Part shown: positions 1 through 6,715 of the stretch, in pieces
How the letters are laid out: every line of letters starts with the position of its first letter
How positions within the stretch are numbered: position 1 is the first letter of the stretch
From: Afipia massiliensis
GTDB taxonomy: Bacteria > Pseudomonadota > Alphaproteobacteria > Rhizobiales > Xanthobacteraceae
Assembly (NCBI RefSeq): GCF_001006325.2
Contig: NZ_LBIA02000001.1
Coordinates: forward strand, 2,419,501 to 2,483,500
DNA: 64,000 nt
Reading direction: 5' to 3'
Program-made: the position numbers and the translations under genes
The notes under the pieces: model-generated
What the model saw: the letters and a program-made list of their open reading frames with translations, nothing else
Databases searched by the model: none
What the model was told of the DNA's origin: nothing

Positions 1-1506
1 CGGACAGCCCTGATTTCCCAGTTGCGCGGCGTGCAGCCCGCATTGAGCGAAGCCGAAATCACCCGCGAGCGCCTGGCGCTCGAAGACGCAGTGCGCCGGG
101 TCGAAGCCGACGCCGCCCGCCGCGCTGCGGCGCTTCAGGGCAATGAACCGCCGCGCGAGCGTCCCGCCGCGCCGCCGCCACCGGGTCCTTCCGCACCGCC
201 GCCGTCCGCGCAGCCGCGCGCGCCGCTGCCGGGCCGCCGCGAAGGTCCGCGCCCGGGCGATGCCCTGCGGGAAAGCGCGCGCAGCGCGCGTGGCGGAACC
301 GCGCCGCCCCCGCCAGGCCGGCCGGCTCCGCGACCCGATGCGAATGGAGCACCGGAGCAGCGTCCGCCGCGCAACCTGCGCGGCGATCAGCCGCCGCCGA
401 CCCGCGCCCAGCCGCCCGGTCCCCAGCAAGGTCTGCCAACGTCCATGCGTGACGTCCGCGCGCGCGATCAGCGCAGCGACGACACCCGCATGCTCGATGA
501 ATTCACGGAAGGCGCGCGCATGCCGCGCCGCGCACCGCAAGGCTCGGGCATGCGCGATGTGGTCGCGGACGCCAACGACCTCGGCAGCGCCACCCGTTCG
601 GCGCGGCGCAGCCAGGCGCAGGACTTTCCCGATCAGCGCGGCGGCCCGGCGCCGTACAGCTACGACGAATCCGCCGAAGAGGCCGGGCGCTATCAGCCGA
701 ACGACCGGCCGCGCGCCCGCATTCAATCGCGCGACGAACCGGAAACCGCCAAGCGCGGCTTTCCGGTCAAGACCGCCATCGCGGTCTGCGTCGCCATCAT
801 CGCCATCGGCGGCGCGGTCTGGGGCGGGCCGAAGGTGTATTCGCTGGTCAAGTCGCTGACCACGAAGCCTGCGCAGCAACAGGCCGATACCGCGCAGAAG
901 GATGCCTCGGGAACGCGGCCGAAGATCACCGATCGGGTGGGCCAGCCCGGCTCGGCGCAGATTGCGCCGGTGGCGCAGCGTGTGGTGCTCTATGACGAGG
1001 ACCCCTCGGCGCCGCAGGGCAAGCAGTATGTCGGCTCGGTGATCTGGCGCACCGAAGCGGTCAAGGTGCCCGCCGGTCAGCCGCCGGATATCGGCGTGCG
1101 CGCCGACATCGATATTCCCGAGCGCAAGATCAAGATGTCGCTCTCGATCCGCCGCAACACCGATGCGTCGCTGCCCGCGAGCCACACCGCCGAACTCACC
1201 TTCGTGCTGCCGCCGGACTTCGGCACCACCATCGCCAACGTGCCGGGCGTGCTGATGAAGTCCAACGAGCAGGCGCGCGGCACGCCACTGGCCGGGCTCG
1301 CGGTGAAGGTCACCGACGGCTTCTTCCTGGTCGGGCTGTCGAATGTCGAGGCCGACAAGTCGCGGAACCTGCAGCTTCTGAAGGAACGGTCGTGGTTCGA
1401 TATTCCGCTGGTCTACGCCAACCAGCGCCGTTCGATCATCGCCATCGAAAAGGGCGCGCCGGGCGAGCGCGCGTTCAACGAAGCATTCACGGCCTGGGGG
1501 CAGTGA
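1..1506 (+). CDS. Membrane-anchored hypothetical protein (5' end outside window)
   Basis: The reading frame is open back to base 1, so the apparent TTG start at 22 is probably internal and the gene is 5'-truncated by the window. The first 230 visible residues are charged and rich in Pro, Arg and Ala, probably disordered. One hydrophobic segment follows at about positions 772-840 (core AVCVAIIAIGGAVWG). After it comes an ordered C-terminal region of about 200 residues (from 'AQRVVLYDEDPSAPQGK' on) with alternating beta-type sequence. The topology suggests a bitopic protein with a long disordered side and a folded domain across the membrane. I do not recognise the family. It ends 4 bases before the formyltransferase-like gene, which suggests co-transcription. 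Confidence 0.75.
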   Translation, partial: RTALISQLRGVQPALSEAEITRERLALEDAVRRVEADAARRAAALQGNEPPRERPAAPPPPGPSAPPPSAQPRAPLPGRREGPRPGDALRESARSARGGTAPPPPGRPAPRPDANGAPEQRPPRNLRGDQPPPTRAQPPGPQQGLPTSMRDVRARDQRSDDTRMLDEFTEGARMPRRAPQGSGMRDVVADANDLGSATRSARRSQAQDFPDQRGGPAPYSYDESAEEAGRYQPNDRPRARIQSRDEPETAKRGFPVKTAIAVCVAIIAIGGAVWGGPKVYSLVKSLTTKPAQQQADTAQKDASGTRPKITDRVGQPGSAQIAPVAQRVVLYDEDPSAPQGKQYVGSVIWRTEAVKVPAGQPPDIGVRADIDIPERKIKMSLSIRRNTDASLPASHTAELTFVLPPDFGTTIANVPGVLMKSNEQARGTPLAGLAVKVTDGFFLVGLSNVEADKSRNLQLLKERSWFDIPLVYANQRRSIIAIEKGAPGERAFNEAFTAWGQ

Positions 1507-1510
1507 TCCT

Positions 1511-2143
1511 ATGAAAATAACGCTTGCCGGCTCGCGCCACTTTGGCGTGGAGACGCTGAACATGATGCGCGGTCATGGCATCGAGGTGATCCGCGTCGTG
1601 GTCGCCGACGGCGAGGACCGTCTCGCCACAGCCGCGCGCGCCGCGGGCATCGAGGTCGTGGTGCAGGCGAAGCCGAAGCTGATCGTGGCGGCGGAAATCG
1701 CGCCCGGCACCGATCTCATCGTCACCGCGCACAGCCACGCGCTCGTTAGCGAGGGCGCGCTGCAAGCCTCCAAACATGGCGGCATCGGCTATCACCCGTC
1801 GCTGCTGCCGCGTCATCGCGGCATCGCCGCGGTGGAATGGACCATCAAGGAAGGCGACGCGATCGCCGGCGGCACGATCTATCACCTGTCGGAGCGGCTC
1901 GACGCCGGTGCGATCGCCGCGCAGGACTGGGTGTTTGTGAAGAAGAACGAGACCGCGCGCGAACTGTGGGAGCGGGCGCTGGCGCCGCTCGGACTCAGGC
2001 TGCTGGCGCAGGTGATCGATCAGGCCAAGACCAGCGGCAACCTGCCGTCGATGCCGCAGGACGAGCAGTTCGCGACCCATGCGCCGCGGCTCGACAAGGA
2101 AACGCCGCACGCCGCGCGAAAAAGCGCGGCGTCGGGATCGTAG
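1511..2143 (+). CDS. Formyltransferase-family protein (Fmt/PurN-like fold)
   Basis: The 210-residue product has the formyltransferase N-terminal fold. The signature 'GIGYHPSLLPRHRG' (about residues 91-104) carries the His and the substrate loop typical of methionyl-tRNA formyltransferase and related enzymes. A downstream Asp sits in 'LSERLDAGAIAAQ' (about residues 126-138), matching the conserved 'D-x-G-x-I' element. At 210 residues it is much shorter than Fmt (about 310) and lacks the C-terminal tRNA-binding domain. It is therefore more likely a stand-alone formyl or hydroxymethyl transferase acting on a small molecule than initiator-tRNA formyltransferase. It starts 4 bases after the preceding gene. 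The substrate cannot be told from sequence. Confidence 0.82.
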   Translation: MKITLAGSRHFGVETLNMMRGHGIEVIRVVVADGEDRLATAARAAGIEVVVQAKPKLIVAAEIAPGTDLIVTAHSHALVSEGALQASKHGGIGYHPSLLPRHRGIAAVEWTIKEGDAIAGGTIYHLSERLDAGAIAAQDWVFVKKNETARELWERALAPLGLRLLAQVIDQAKTSGNLPSMPQDEQFATHAPRLDKETPHAARKSAASGS

Positions 2144-2173
2144 TTTTCCGCAGCTTCATCTGTGAAATTTTCA

Positions 2174-2205
2174 GTGTCGTCCCCGCGAAAGCGGGGACCC
2201 ATACT
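2174..2205. repeat. Dispersed palindrome, 'GTCCCCGC-GAAA-GCGGGGAC' type
   Basis: A perfect 8-bp stem with a GAAA loop lies at 2179-2198. The same core occurs twice, in inverted orientation, at 5066-5155. It is a short intergenic palindrome of the REP type. Confidence 0.75.
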
Positions 2206-2249
2206 CCCGATGGCAGATGGGAGAACGCATCAGCATGCACCCCCACCCC

Positions 2250-2289
2250 GACCGGCTTCGCCGGTCGACCCTCCCCGCAAGGGGGAGGG
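2250..2289. repeat. Two adjacent short hairpins 3' of the 76-aa gene
   Basis: GACCGGC-TTC-GCCGGTC (2250-2266) is followed directly by CCCTCCCC-GCAAG-GGGGAGGG (2269-2289). Both lie just past the end of the minus-strand gene that stops at 2298, so they may also end its transcript, although no T tract follows. Confidence 0.55.
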
Positions 2290-2297
2290 ATGAAGAG

Positions 2298-2528
2298 TCA
2301 CGCAGCACGAGTCTCGCCGACGCGCACCGCGCTCGAAACAAGATCGCTGGCGTCGGTCACGCCGTCGGCGGCACGGCGCACGATGGTCTGCGCCATCTTC
2401 GCCTTGGTCGCGGGTGTGCGGTTCTCCTGCGCGATCTGTTCGACGGCGATGTCGAGAATTTTCCTCAACGTAGCGACATAATCCGGATCGAATTTTTCGT
2501 TGAGGTTGTTCAGCGGGCGATTGACCAT
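2298..2528 (-). CDS. Small hypothetical protein (76 aa)
   Basis: A short acidic, probably helical protein beginning MVNRPLNNLNEKFDPDYVAT. It has no signal peptide, membrane segment or catalytic motif. The codon pattern resembles the neighbours, and a GGAGAAG-like ribosome site stands just before the ATG (complement of 'cttctcc' at about 2532-2538). Family not recognised. It stands alone, with its own upstream region of about 350 bases. Confidence 0.65.
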   Translation of the reverse strand: MVNRPLNNLNEKFDPDYVATLRKILDIAVEQIAQENRTPATKAKMAQTIVRRAADGVTDASDLVSSAVRVGETRAA

Positions 2529-2884
2529 ACGCTTCTCCTCTTTGGTATTTCAAAACGTGATCGCGAATTTGCATCTGCGATCGCGCCTGCGGTGAGCGGG
2601 CGGACCATGCTTGCGCAATGGGGCAGATGTGAGTCAGCACTGCGAATTGCGCATACACCGATGTGAACTTGGAAAAGCTCCAGTCACATTTCCTTCAAAC
2701 AGGTTACGATACCGCAACGCACTTTGACGGTTGATGCGGAGAATCGCACCACATCTTGTGTCGCCGAATAGACTTTCGATGCGGTGCAATGCATGCTTTC
2801 ACAGGAACGTCAAAATCGTGAACGCCGGAACTGCGGTTACGTTCGCGGAACACAATTCAAATTGAACACTCCCAAGGAGAGAAG
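2529..2884. promoter_or_regulatory. Divergent intergenic region
   Basis: This 356-base stretch separates the minus-strand 76-aa gene from the plus-strand 97-aa gene and must hold both promoters. I see no convincing ORF, hairpin or known operator. A ribosome site (AAGGAGAGAAG) ends the region just before the ATG at 2885. Confidence 0.4.
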
Positions 2885-3178
2885 ATGGCCGACACTCCCG
2901 CAATACCTTCCGATCCGAACTTCATTCCGATCGAAGGCATCATGGAGGCACCGGTGATCTTCTTCGAAGTGTGCCCCACGTTCGGCAACAATGGCGGCCT
3001 GCTCAATCTGATGCTGGCGACCGGCCTGATCGACTCCGCGCCCCATGGCAAGGTCGTCAGCCGCGTGAAAGCAGTGGCGCATCTGCGCATGACGGCCGCC
3101 GCTGCGGTGAACCTGCGCGACACGCTCAACAATGCGCTGGCGATGGGCGCGCCGAAGCCCGAGGGCCGGGCGAACTGA
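2885..3178 (+). CDS. Small hypothetical protein (97 aa), possibly DUF3467-like
   Basis: Starts at an ATG 5-6 bases after a strong AAGGAGAG ribosome site. The protein (MADTPAIPSDPNFIPIEGIM...) is mixed alpha/beta, with a segment 'GKVVSRVKAVAHLRMT' and a C-terminal helix 'AAVNLRDTLNNALAMG'. That order (beta-strand pair, then a helix after a 'hlRMT' element) resembles small DUF3467-type proteins, but the match is from memory and weak. No signal peptide or membrane segment. It ends 47 bases before the next gene on the same strand. Confidence 0.7.
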   Translation: MADTPAIPSDPNFIPIEGIMEAPVIFFEVCPTFGNNGGLLNLMLATGLIDSAPHGKVVSRVKAVAHLRMTAAAAVNLRDTLNNALAMGAPKPEGRAN

Positions 3179-3225
3179 TTAGCGCCGCACCGCGGCTGCG
3201 CGTGATGTGTTGCAAAGGATGATCC

Positions 3226-3300
3226 ATGATGTTTCGCACAATGATGTTTCGCACAACGAATCTTCGCACAATGAGCATCCGCACACCGGATTCCCGGACA
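3226..3300 (+). repeat. Five 15-bp tandem units inside the 5' end of a gene
   Basis: Units start at 3226, 3241, 3256, 3271 and 3286. The first two are identical (ATGATGTTTCGCACA), the next two diverge and the last is the most degenerate. Each unit encodes a five-residue motif ending Arg-Thr. Because the period is a multiple of three, changes in unit number keep the frame. Confidence 0.85.
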
Positions 3301-3753
3301 GTGATGCAGCATGCGCTCGCGGCGCTGGCCGCGCTCGCGGTTGCGTTGCTGGCGTGGCCGCTGGCAGCGCAGCATGCGACGCCGAGCAAGCCGTTCCTGG
3401 AAAAGAACGCCTTCTATCTGCGCTCGGCCGGGTTCCGGATTCAGTTCGCCAATGACGCGGCGGGCCAGCGCGCGCTGAAAGCACTACCGCCGCACCGTTT
3501 CGTGGTGCACAAGGCCGGCGGCGCGCCGCGGTATGTCTATGCCGATCCCGGCGTGTGCAATTGCATCTTCAGCGGGACGCAGGACAACTACAAATCCTAT
3601 CTGGATATCCTGCGCCAGCCGTTGCCCGGCGTCGATGACGTGTCGCCGGATTACAAGACGCAGGCGAGCGCGCTGCTGCTGGACCAGCCGGTCGACTTCG
3701 GCATGACCAACAACGACGACAGCCTGTCGGATTATTTCCGCGACTATCTGTAA
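3226..3753 (+). CDS. Exported hypothetical protein with a repetitive N-terminus
   Basis: The start at 3226 is backed by AAAGGATG about 10 bases upstream. The first 25 residues are five degenerate MMFRT-like repeats. A hydrophobic stretch follows (ALAALAALAVALLAWPLAA), ending in a plausible signal-peptidase site (AAQHA). An alternative start at 3304 (MQHALAAL) would give an ordinary signal peptide. The mature part of about 125 residues contains 'VCNCIF', with two Cys, and an acidic C-terminus, 'DDSLSDYFRDYL'. Family not recognised; a periplasmic location is inferred. The following gene also codes for an exported protein, 151 bases further on. Confidence 0.72.
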   Translation: MMFRTMMFRTTNLRTMSIRTPDSRTVMQHALAALAALAVALLAWPLAAQHATPSKPFLEKNAFYLRSAGFRIQFANDAAGQRALKALPPHRFVVHKAGGAPRYVYADPGVCNCIFSGTQDNYKSYLDILRQPLPGVDDVSPDYKTQASALLLDQPVDFGMTNNDDSLSDYFRDYL

Positions 3754-3904
3754 CCCGATACGCCGCTTCTGCTCTTGTGCGCTGCCATAAGCGCGCCGCG
3801 CGCATCGCGCGCCTTGTTTGCTCTCGTTTGTTTGTTACGCTCCGGTGTTGTCCATCAACACATGCTGACCGCGCGCCAAGTCGCGGCAGCCGGGGAGAAA
3901 CAAA

Positions 3905-4879
3905 ATGGCTTCACGACGCGCCGCGGTCGGTCTGATCGCGATGGGCTTTACTGCACTCGTTTCAATGGGCGGCGCTGCGGCGCAGGATTATCCGACGCGA
4001 CCGGTGCGCTGGGTTGTCGGCTATCCGCCGGGCGGCGCCACCGATATTCTCGCGCGCCTGGTCGGCCAGCGGCTGTCGGAGCGGCTGAACCAGCAGTTCG
4101 TGATCGAGAACAAGCCGGGCGCCGGCAACAATGTCGGCACCGAGTCCGTGGTGAATGCCGAGCCCGATGGCTACACGGTGCTGCTGGTCAATCCCGCCAA
4201 CGGCATCAATGCCTCGCTCTACGCGAAGCTGAGCTTCAACTTCATCCGCGACATCGCACCGGTGGCCGGCCTCGCGCGGGTGCCGAATGTCATGGTGGTG
4301 CCGAAGGATTTCCCGGCGAAGTCCGTCGAGGAATTCATCGCCTACGCGAAGGCCAATCCGGGCAAGGTCAACATGGCCTCATCGGGCAACGGCACCTCGA
4401 TCCACCTCTCGGGCGAACTGTTCAAGGCGATGACCGGCGTCGAGATGCTGCACGTTCCGTATCGCGGCTCCGCGCCGGCGATCACCGATCTGCTCTCGGG
4501 GCGGGTGCAGGTGATGTTCGACAACATGCCGTCTGCGATTTCGCACATCAGGGCGGGCACGTTGCGCGCGCTGGCGGTGACCACGGCGTCGCGCTCGGCC
4601 GAGTTGCCCGACGTTCCGACCGTCGGCGACAGTGTGAAGGGCTATGAAGCCAGCGCGTGGTTCGGCATGGGCGCGCCGAAGAACACGCCGAAGGAGATCA
4701 TCGCCAGGCTCAACAAGGAGATCAACGCGATCCTTGCCGAGCCCGAGATGAAGAAGAAGATCGCGGACATGGGCGGCATCACGCTCACCGGCTCGCCGGA
4801 GGATTTCGGCAAGATCATCGCGTCCGAAACCGACAAGTGGGAGAAGGTCGTCAAGTTCGCGGGCGCGCGGGTGGAGTAG
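3905..4879 (+). CDS. Tripartite tricarboxylate transporter (Bug family) substrate-binding protein
   Basis: A 324-residue periplasmic receptor. A Sec signal peptide occupies about residues 1-26 (ends GGAAAQ). The Bug-family opening 'YPTRPVRWVVGYPPGGATD' follows, the loop that binds carboxylate ligands. Other family marks are 'NKPGAGNNVGTE', 'HVPYRGSAPA' and 'GLRVQVMFDN'-type segments (here 'SGRVQVMFDNMPSA'). Length is normal for Bug proteins. No TctA/TctB membrane genes lie nearby, as is usual for the many orphan Bug receptors of this group. A GGGGAGA ribosome site precedes the ATG. The ligand is unknown, probably an organic acid. Confidence 0.92.
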   Translation: MASRRAAVGLIAMGFTALVSMGGAAAQDYPTRPVRWVVGYPPGGATDILARLVGQRLSERLNQQFVIENKPGAGNNVGTESVVNAEPDGYTVLLVNPANGINASLYAKLSFNFIRDIAPVAGLARVPNVMVVPKDFPAKSVEEFIAYAKANPGKVNMASSGNGTSIHLSGELFKAMTGVEMLHVPYRGSAPAITDLLSGRVQVMFDNMPSAISHIRAGTLRALAVTTASRSAELPDVPTVGDSVKGYEASAWFGMGAPKNTPKEIIARLNKEINAILAEPEMKKKIADMGGITLTGSPEDFGKIIASETDKWEKVVKFAGARVE

Positions 4880-4911
4880 ATGGTTGAGCTTTGAGCAGAG
4901 CGAGCCTGCTC

Positions 4912-4935
4912 CCTCTCCCCGCTTGCGGGGAGAGG
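4912..4935. repeat. 11-bp-stem hairpin after the Bug gene
   Basis: CCTCTCCCCGC-TT-GCGGGGAGAGG is a perfect hairpin 33 bases past the stop codon. It lacks a T tract, so it may be a dispersed palindrome rather than a true terminator. Confidence 0.6.
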
Positions 4936-4948
4936 TGAAGACCTCGTC

Positions 4949-5033
4949 GTCATTGCGAGCGAAGCGAAGCAATCCAGAATTCTTGAGAGAAACAAGGCTG
5001 GATTGCTTCGTCACTACGCTCCTCGCAATGACG
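4949..5033. repeat. 80-bp dispersed palindrome, copy 1 of 4
   Basis: Begins GTCATTGCGAGCGAAGCGAA and ends with the near inverse (…CTCCTCGCAATGACG), with arms around AAGCAATCCAG/CTGGATTGCTT. Related copies are at 16270-16352, 29283-29363 and 30228-30306. Confidence 0.88.
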
Positions 5034-5065
5034 GGCGCGGATTAACGAAAATGTCGCTTCACTCC

Positions 5066-5155
5066 GGTCATCCCCGCGAAAGCGGGGATCCATTCTTTGC
5101 AGCGAGTGAAGTCTCAAAGATTTAGGGCTGGGTCCCCGCTTTCGCGGGGACGACA
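5066..5155. repeat. Inverted pair of GTCCCCGC palindromes
   Basis: Two copies of the palindrome seen at 2179-2198 face each other here, at about 5066-5090 and 5131-5155. With the 4912 and 4949 elements, the 340-base gap between the Bug gene and the next ORF consists almost wholly of repeats. Confidence 0.82.
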
Positions 5156-5266
5156 TCCGTACCGATTATTACGCGAGGGGCTTGATGTCGTCTGTTTTTG
5201 ATCCTTTGGTGGAGTTAAGCCGACAACCAATGTCGCAGGACGATTTCACATTTTATCATCAATATT

Positions 5267-5716
5267 TTGCATAACTCAGAAGTTGATAGCGTAGTGGCTA
5301 TTTCGGGAGCTGCTTTGCTCGAAGCGGCGGTAACACAAGCTTTGCTTTCGCGGTTACGTGAAAGCAAAACCGGTAATCGCGAATTGTTTCGAGGCAACGC
5401 CCCACTTTCTAGTTTTTCTTCCATTACCCAGATGGCATTTGCTTTGAACGTATTCGGGAAAGAGTACCGACACGATATTGACGGGGTTCGACACATTCGG
5501 AACGCCTTTGCGCACTCGCCGAAAGAGCTAAGATTTGCAACGAAAGCTATTTCTGATGTGTGCGATACTTTCTATGCGCTTCGCGTTGCCCCTAAGTTCA
5601 ATGAGGCGCCCACGACAGCTCGGGATAAATTCAGTTTCACTGTGCGAACTGTTGGGATGTTTCTGATTCTGGCTTCAGCAGAATTGATGACTCCCCTTAA
5701 GTCTGATTTGCCATAG
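5267..5716 (+). CDS. MltR/DUF4145-like small helical protein, start uncertain
   Basis: A 149-residue reading frame from a TTG codon. 'VVAISGAALLEAAVTQALLSRL' followed by 'RNAFAHSPKELRF' resembles proteins of the MltR (mannitol repressor-like) and DUF4145 type, which share an 'R-N-x-x-A-H' element after a helix. Function unknown. Base composition is clearly more AT-rich than the flanks, which suggests transfer. A better start, ATG at 5184 (MSSVFDPLVELSRQPM), lies in another frame and stops at 5273, so the 5' end may carry a frameshift. The TTG has no clear ribosome site. No partner gene is present. Confidence 0.55.
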   Translation: MHNSEVDSVVAISGAALLEAAVTQALLSRLRESKTGNRELFRGNAPLSSFSSITQMAFALNVFGKEYRHDIDGVRHIRNAFAHSPKELRFATKAISDVCDTFYALRVAPKFNEAPTTARDKFSFTVRTVGMFLILASAELMTPLKSDLP

Positions 5717-5776
5717 TCATAGGAAAATATTCCTTGACATCCTCTCCGCATTAACGCATCCTCATCCCATCCCGCC

Positions 5777-6241
5777 TCACTTGAGGGGCGTTGCCAGGGA
5801 CGCTTGAGAGCGCGGGGCGGGATGCGGCGCCTGCGCGCGCGGGAGAGACGTTCTCCCTCGCGTCCGGGAGGCTTCGGGTGATCGTCTGGGCCAACTACGT
5901 GGCTCCGCCTTCAGTGGCTGGACGCGGACAGGATGAACGCGGGCGAAAGTCCGCCGGATCGGGGCGTGAAAGCGCTCGTCCTGTCCCGGAAGAACGATCC
6001 CGTCGCCAAAAATCGCCCATAGCAGTCGCAGACTGCGTAAACTTGTCTGCATACGGAGCGCCGAAAGGCGATGCGCGGTGCGGCTTGTCCGCGTCGCGAC
6101 TCCACCCAACGTGCGCCTTTCGGCGTTCCGTCCCCTCATGTTTCGAGGGGATGAGGTGAGGCGAGGCCGCCGCGCGCGATGCGCGCGACAGACGGCGCGT
6201 GCGCGAGCCTCCGCGCGAAAATCATTCCACGCCATTTTCAA
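5777..6241. other. GC-rich block of unknown nature (possible repeat or structured RNA)
   Basis: The gap between the MltR-like gene and the next clear gene holds a 465-base block that can be read as low-complexity Arg/Ala/Ser/Pro protein on both strands, with no believable domain in either. It contains an inverted repeat with 14-base arms (12 of 14 paired) at 5926-5939 and 5973-5986, enclosing further GC-rich hairpins. I have a general impression that similar sequence recurs in genomes of this family, which I cannot verify. I therefore list it as an unexplained element and not as a gene. Confidence 0.4.
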
Positions 6242-6260
6242 TCATCACGGAGCGCTGCCG

Positions 6261-6677
6261 ATGACGGCGAGATTCAGCCTCGAAGGTCCCTACGGTTTCA
6301 ACGGCACGGAGAACGCGCGCCTGAAGGGCGAAACGCGCGCCGCGCACACCGCGCGTGATTACGATTATTGCGCACTCGTCGTGGCGCGCGCGGAGATGGA
6401 TTTCCTGCGCGCGTACCGCAAGTGTCCCGATGGCGCGTGCCGCCGCACGCGGCGTTGCGCCGGGCCAGCGTTTTCCTGCCGCGCGGTTTTCAGCGGTCGG
6501 TTGCTCGGATGGCTCGAGCAGGGCGCCGCGATCGATTTCGCCTACGCAGAGTTACAGCGCCGGCGCGCGGCAATTGATTCAAGTTGCGCAGGTGTGTTGC
6601 GCAATCGGCATATGTGGAACCCGGATGTGCAAATTGCGGCGCAGAGTGATTCGGGTTTACGCTGCAACATCGTTTGA
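6261..6677 (+). CDS. Small Cys/Arg-rich hypothetical protein (138 aa)
   Basis: I chose the ATG at 6261 (MTARFSLEGPYGF) because the longer frame upstream runs through the GC-rich block. Its mark is the cluster 'CPDGACRRTRRCAGPAFSC' (about residues 55-73), five Cys among basic residues. This might bind metal or nucleic acid and resembles small unknown proteins of Bradyrhizobium-type genomes. No membrane segment. The C-terminal 40 residues look unconstrained, so the real stop could reflect erosion. It ends 38 bases before the autotransporter start. Confidence 0.55.
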   Translation: MTARFSLEGPYGFNGTENARLKGETRAAHTARDYDYCALVVARAEMDFLRAYRKCPDGACRRTRRCAGPAFSCRAVFSGRLLGWLEQGAAIDFAYAELQRRRAAIDSSCAGVLRNRHMWNPDVQIAAQSDSGLRCNIV

Positions 6678-6715
6678 ACGAATGCGGGGCGGGGGCATCG
6701 CGGCGGGAGAACGAA

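Noticed and set aside
5720-5770. CCTTGACATCCTCTCCGC near 5732, resembling an IS200/IS605 end
   Set aside because: Only one end-like string is present, with no transposase or partner end in the vicinity, so I treat it as a chance resemblance.
5791-6159. 122-codon Arg/Ser-rich ORF in the GC-rich block
   Set aside because: No ribosome site or domain, low complexity, and equally open frames on the other strand.
5777-6241. Transfer-messenger RNA or RNase P RNA in the GC-rich block
   Set aside because: I looked for the tmRNA tag reading and the RNase P core (GAGGAAAGTCC, ACAGAA) and found neither.
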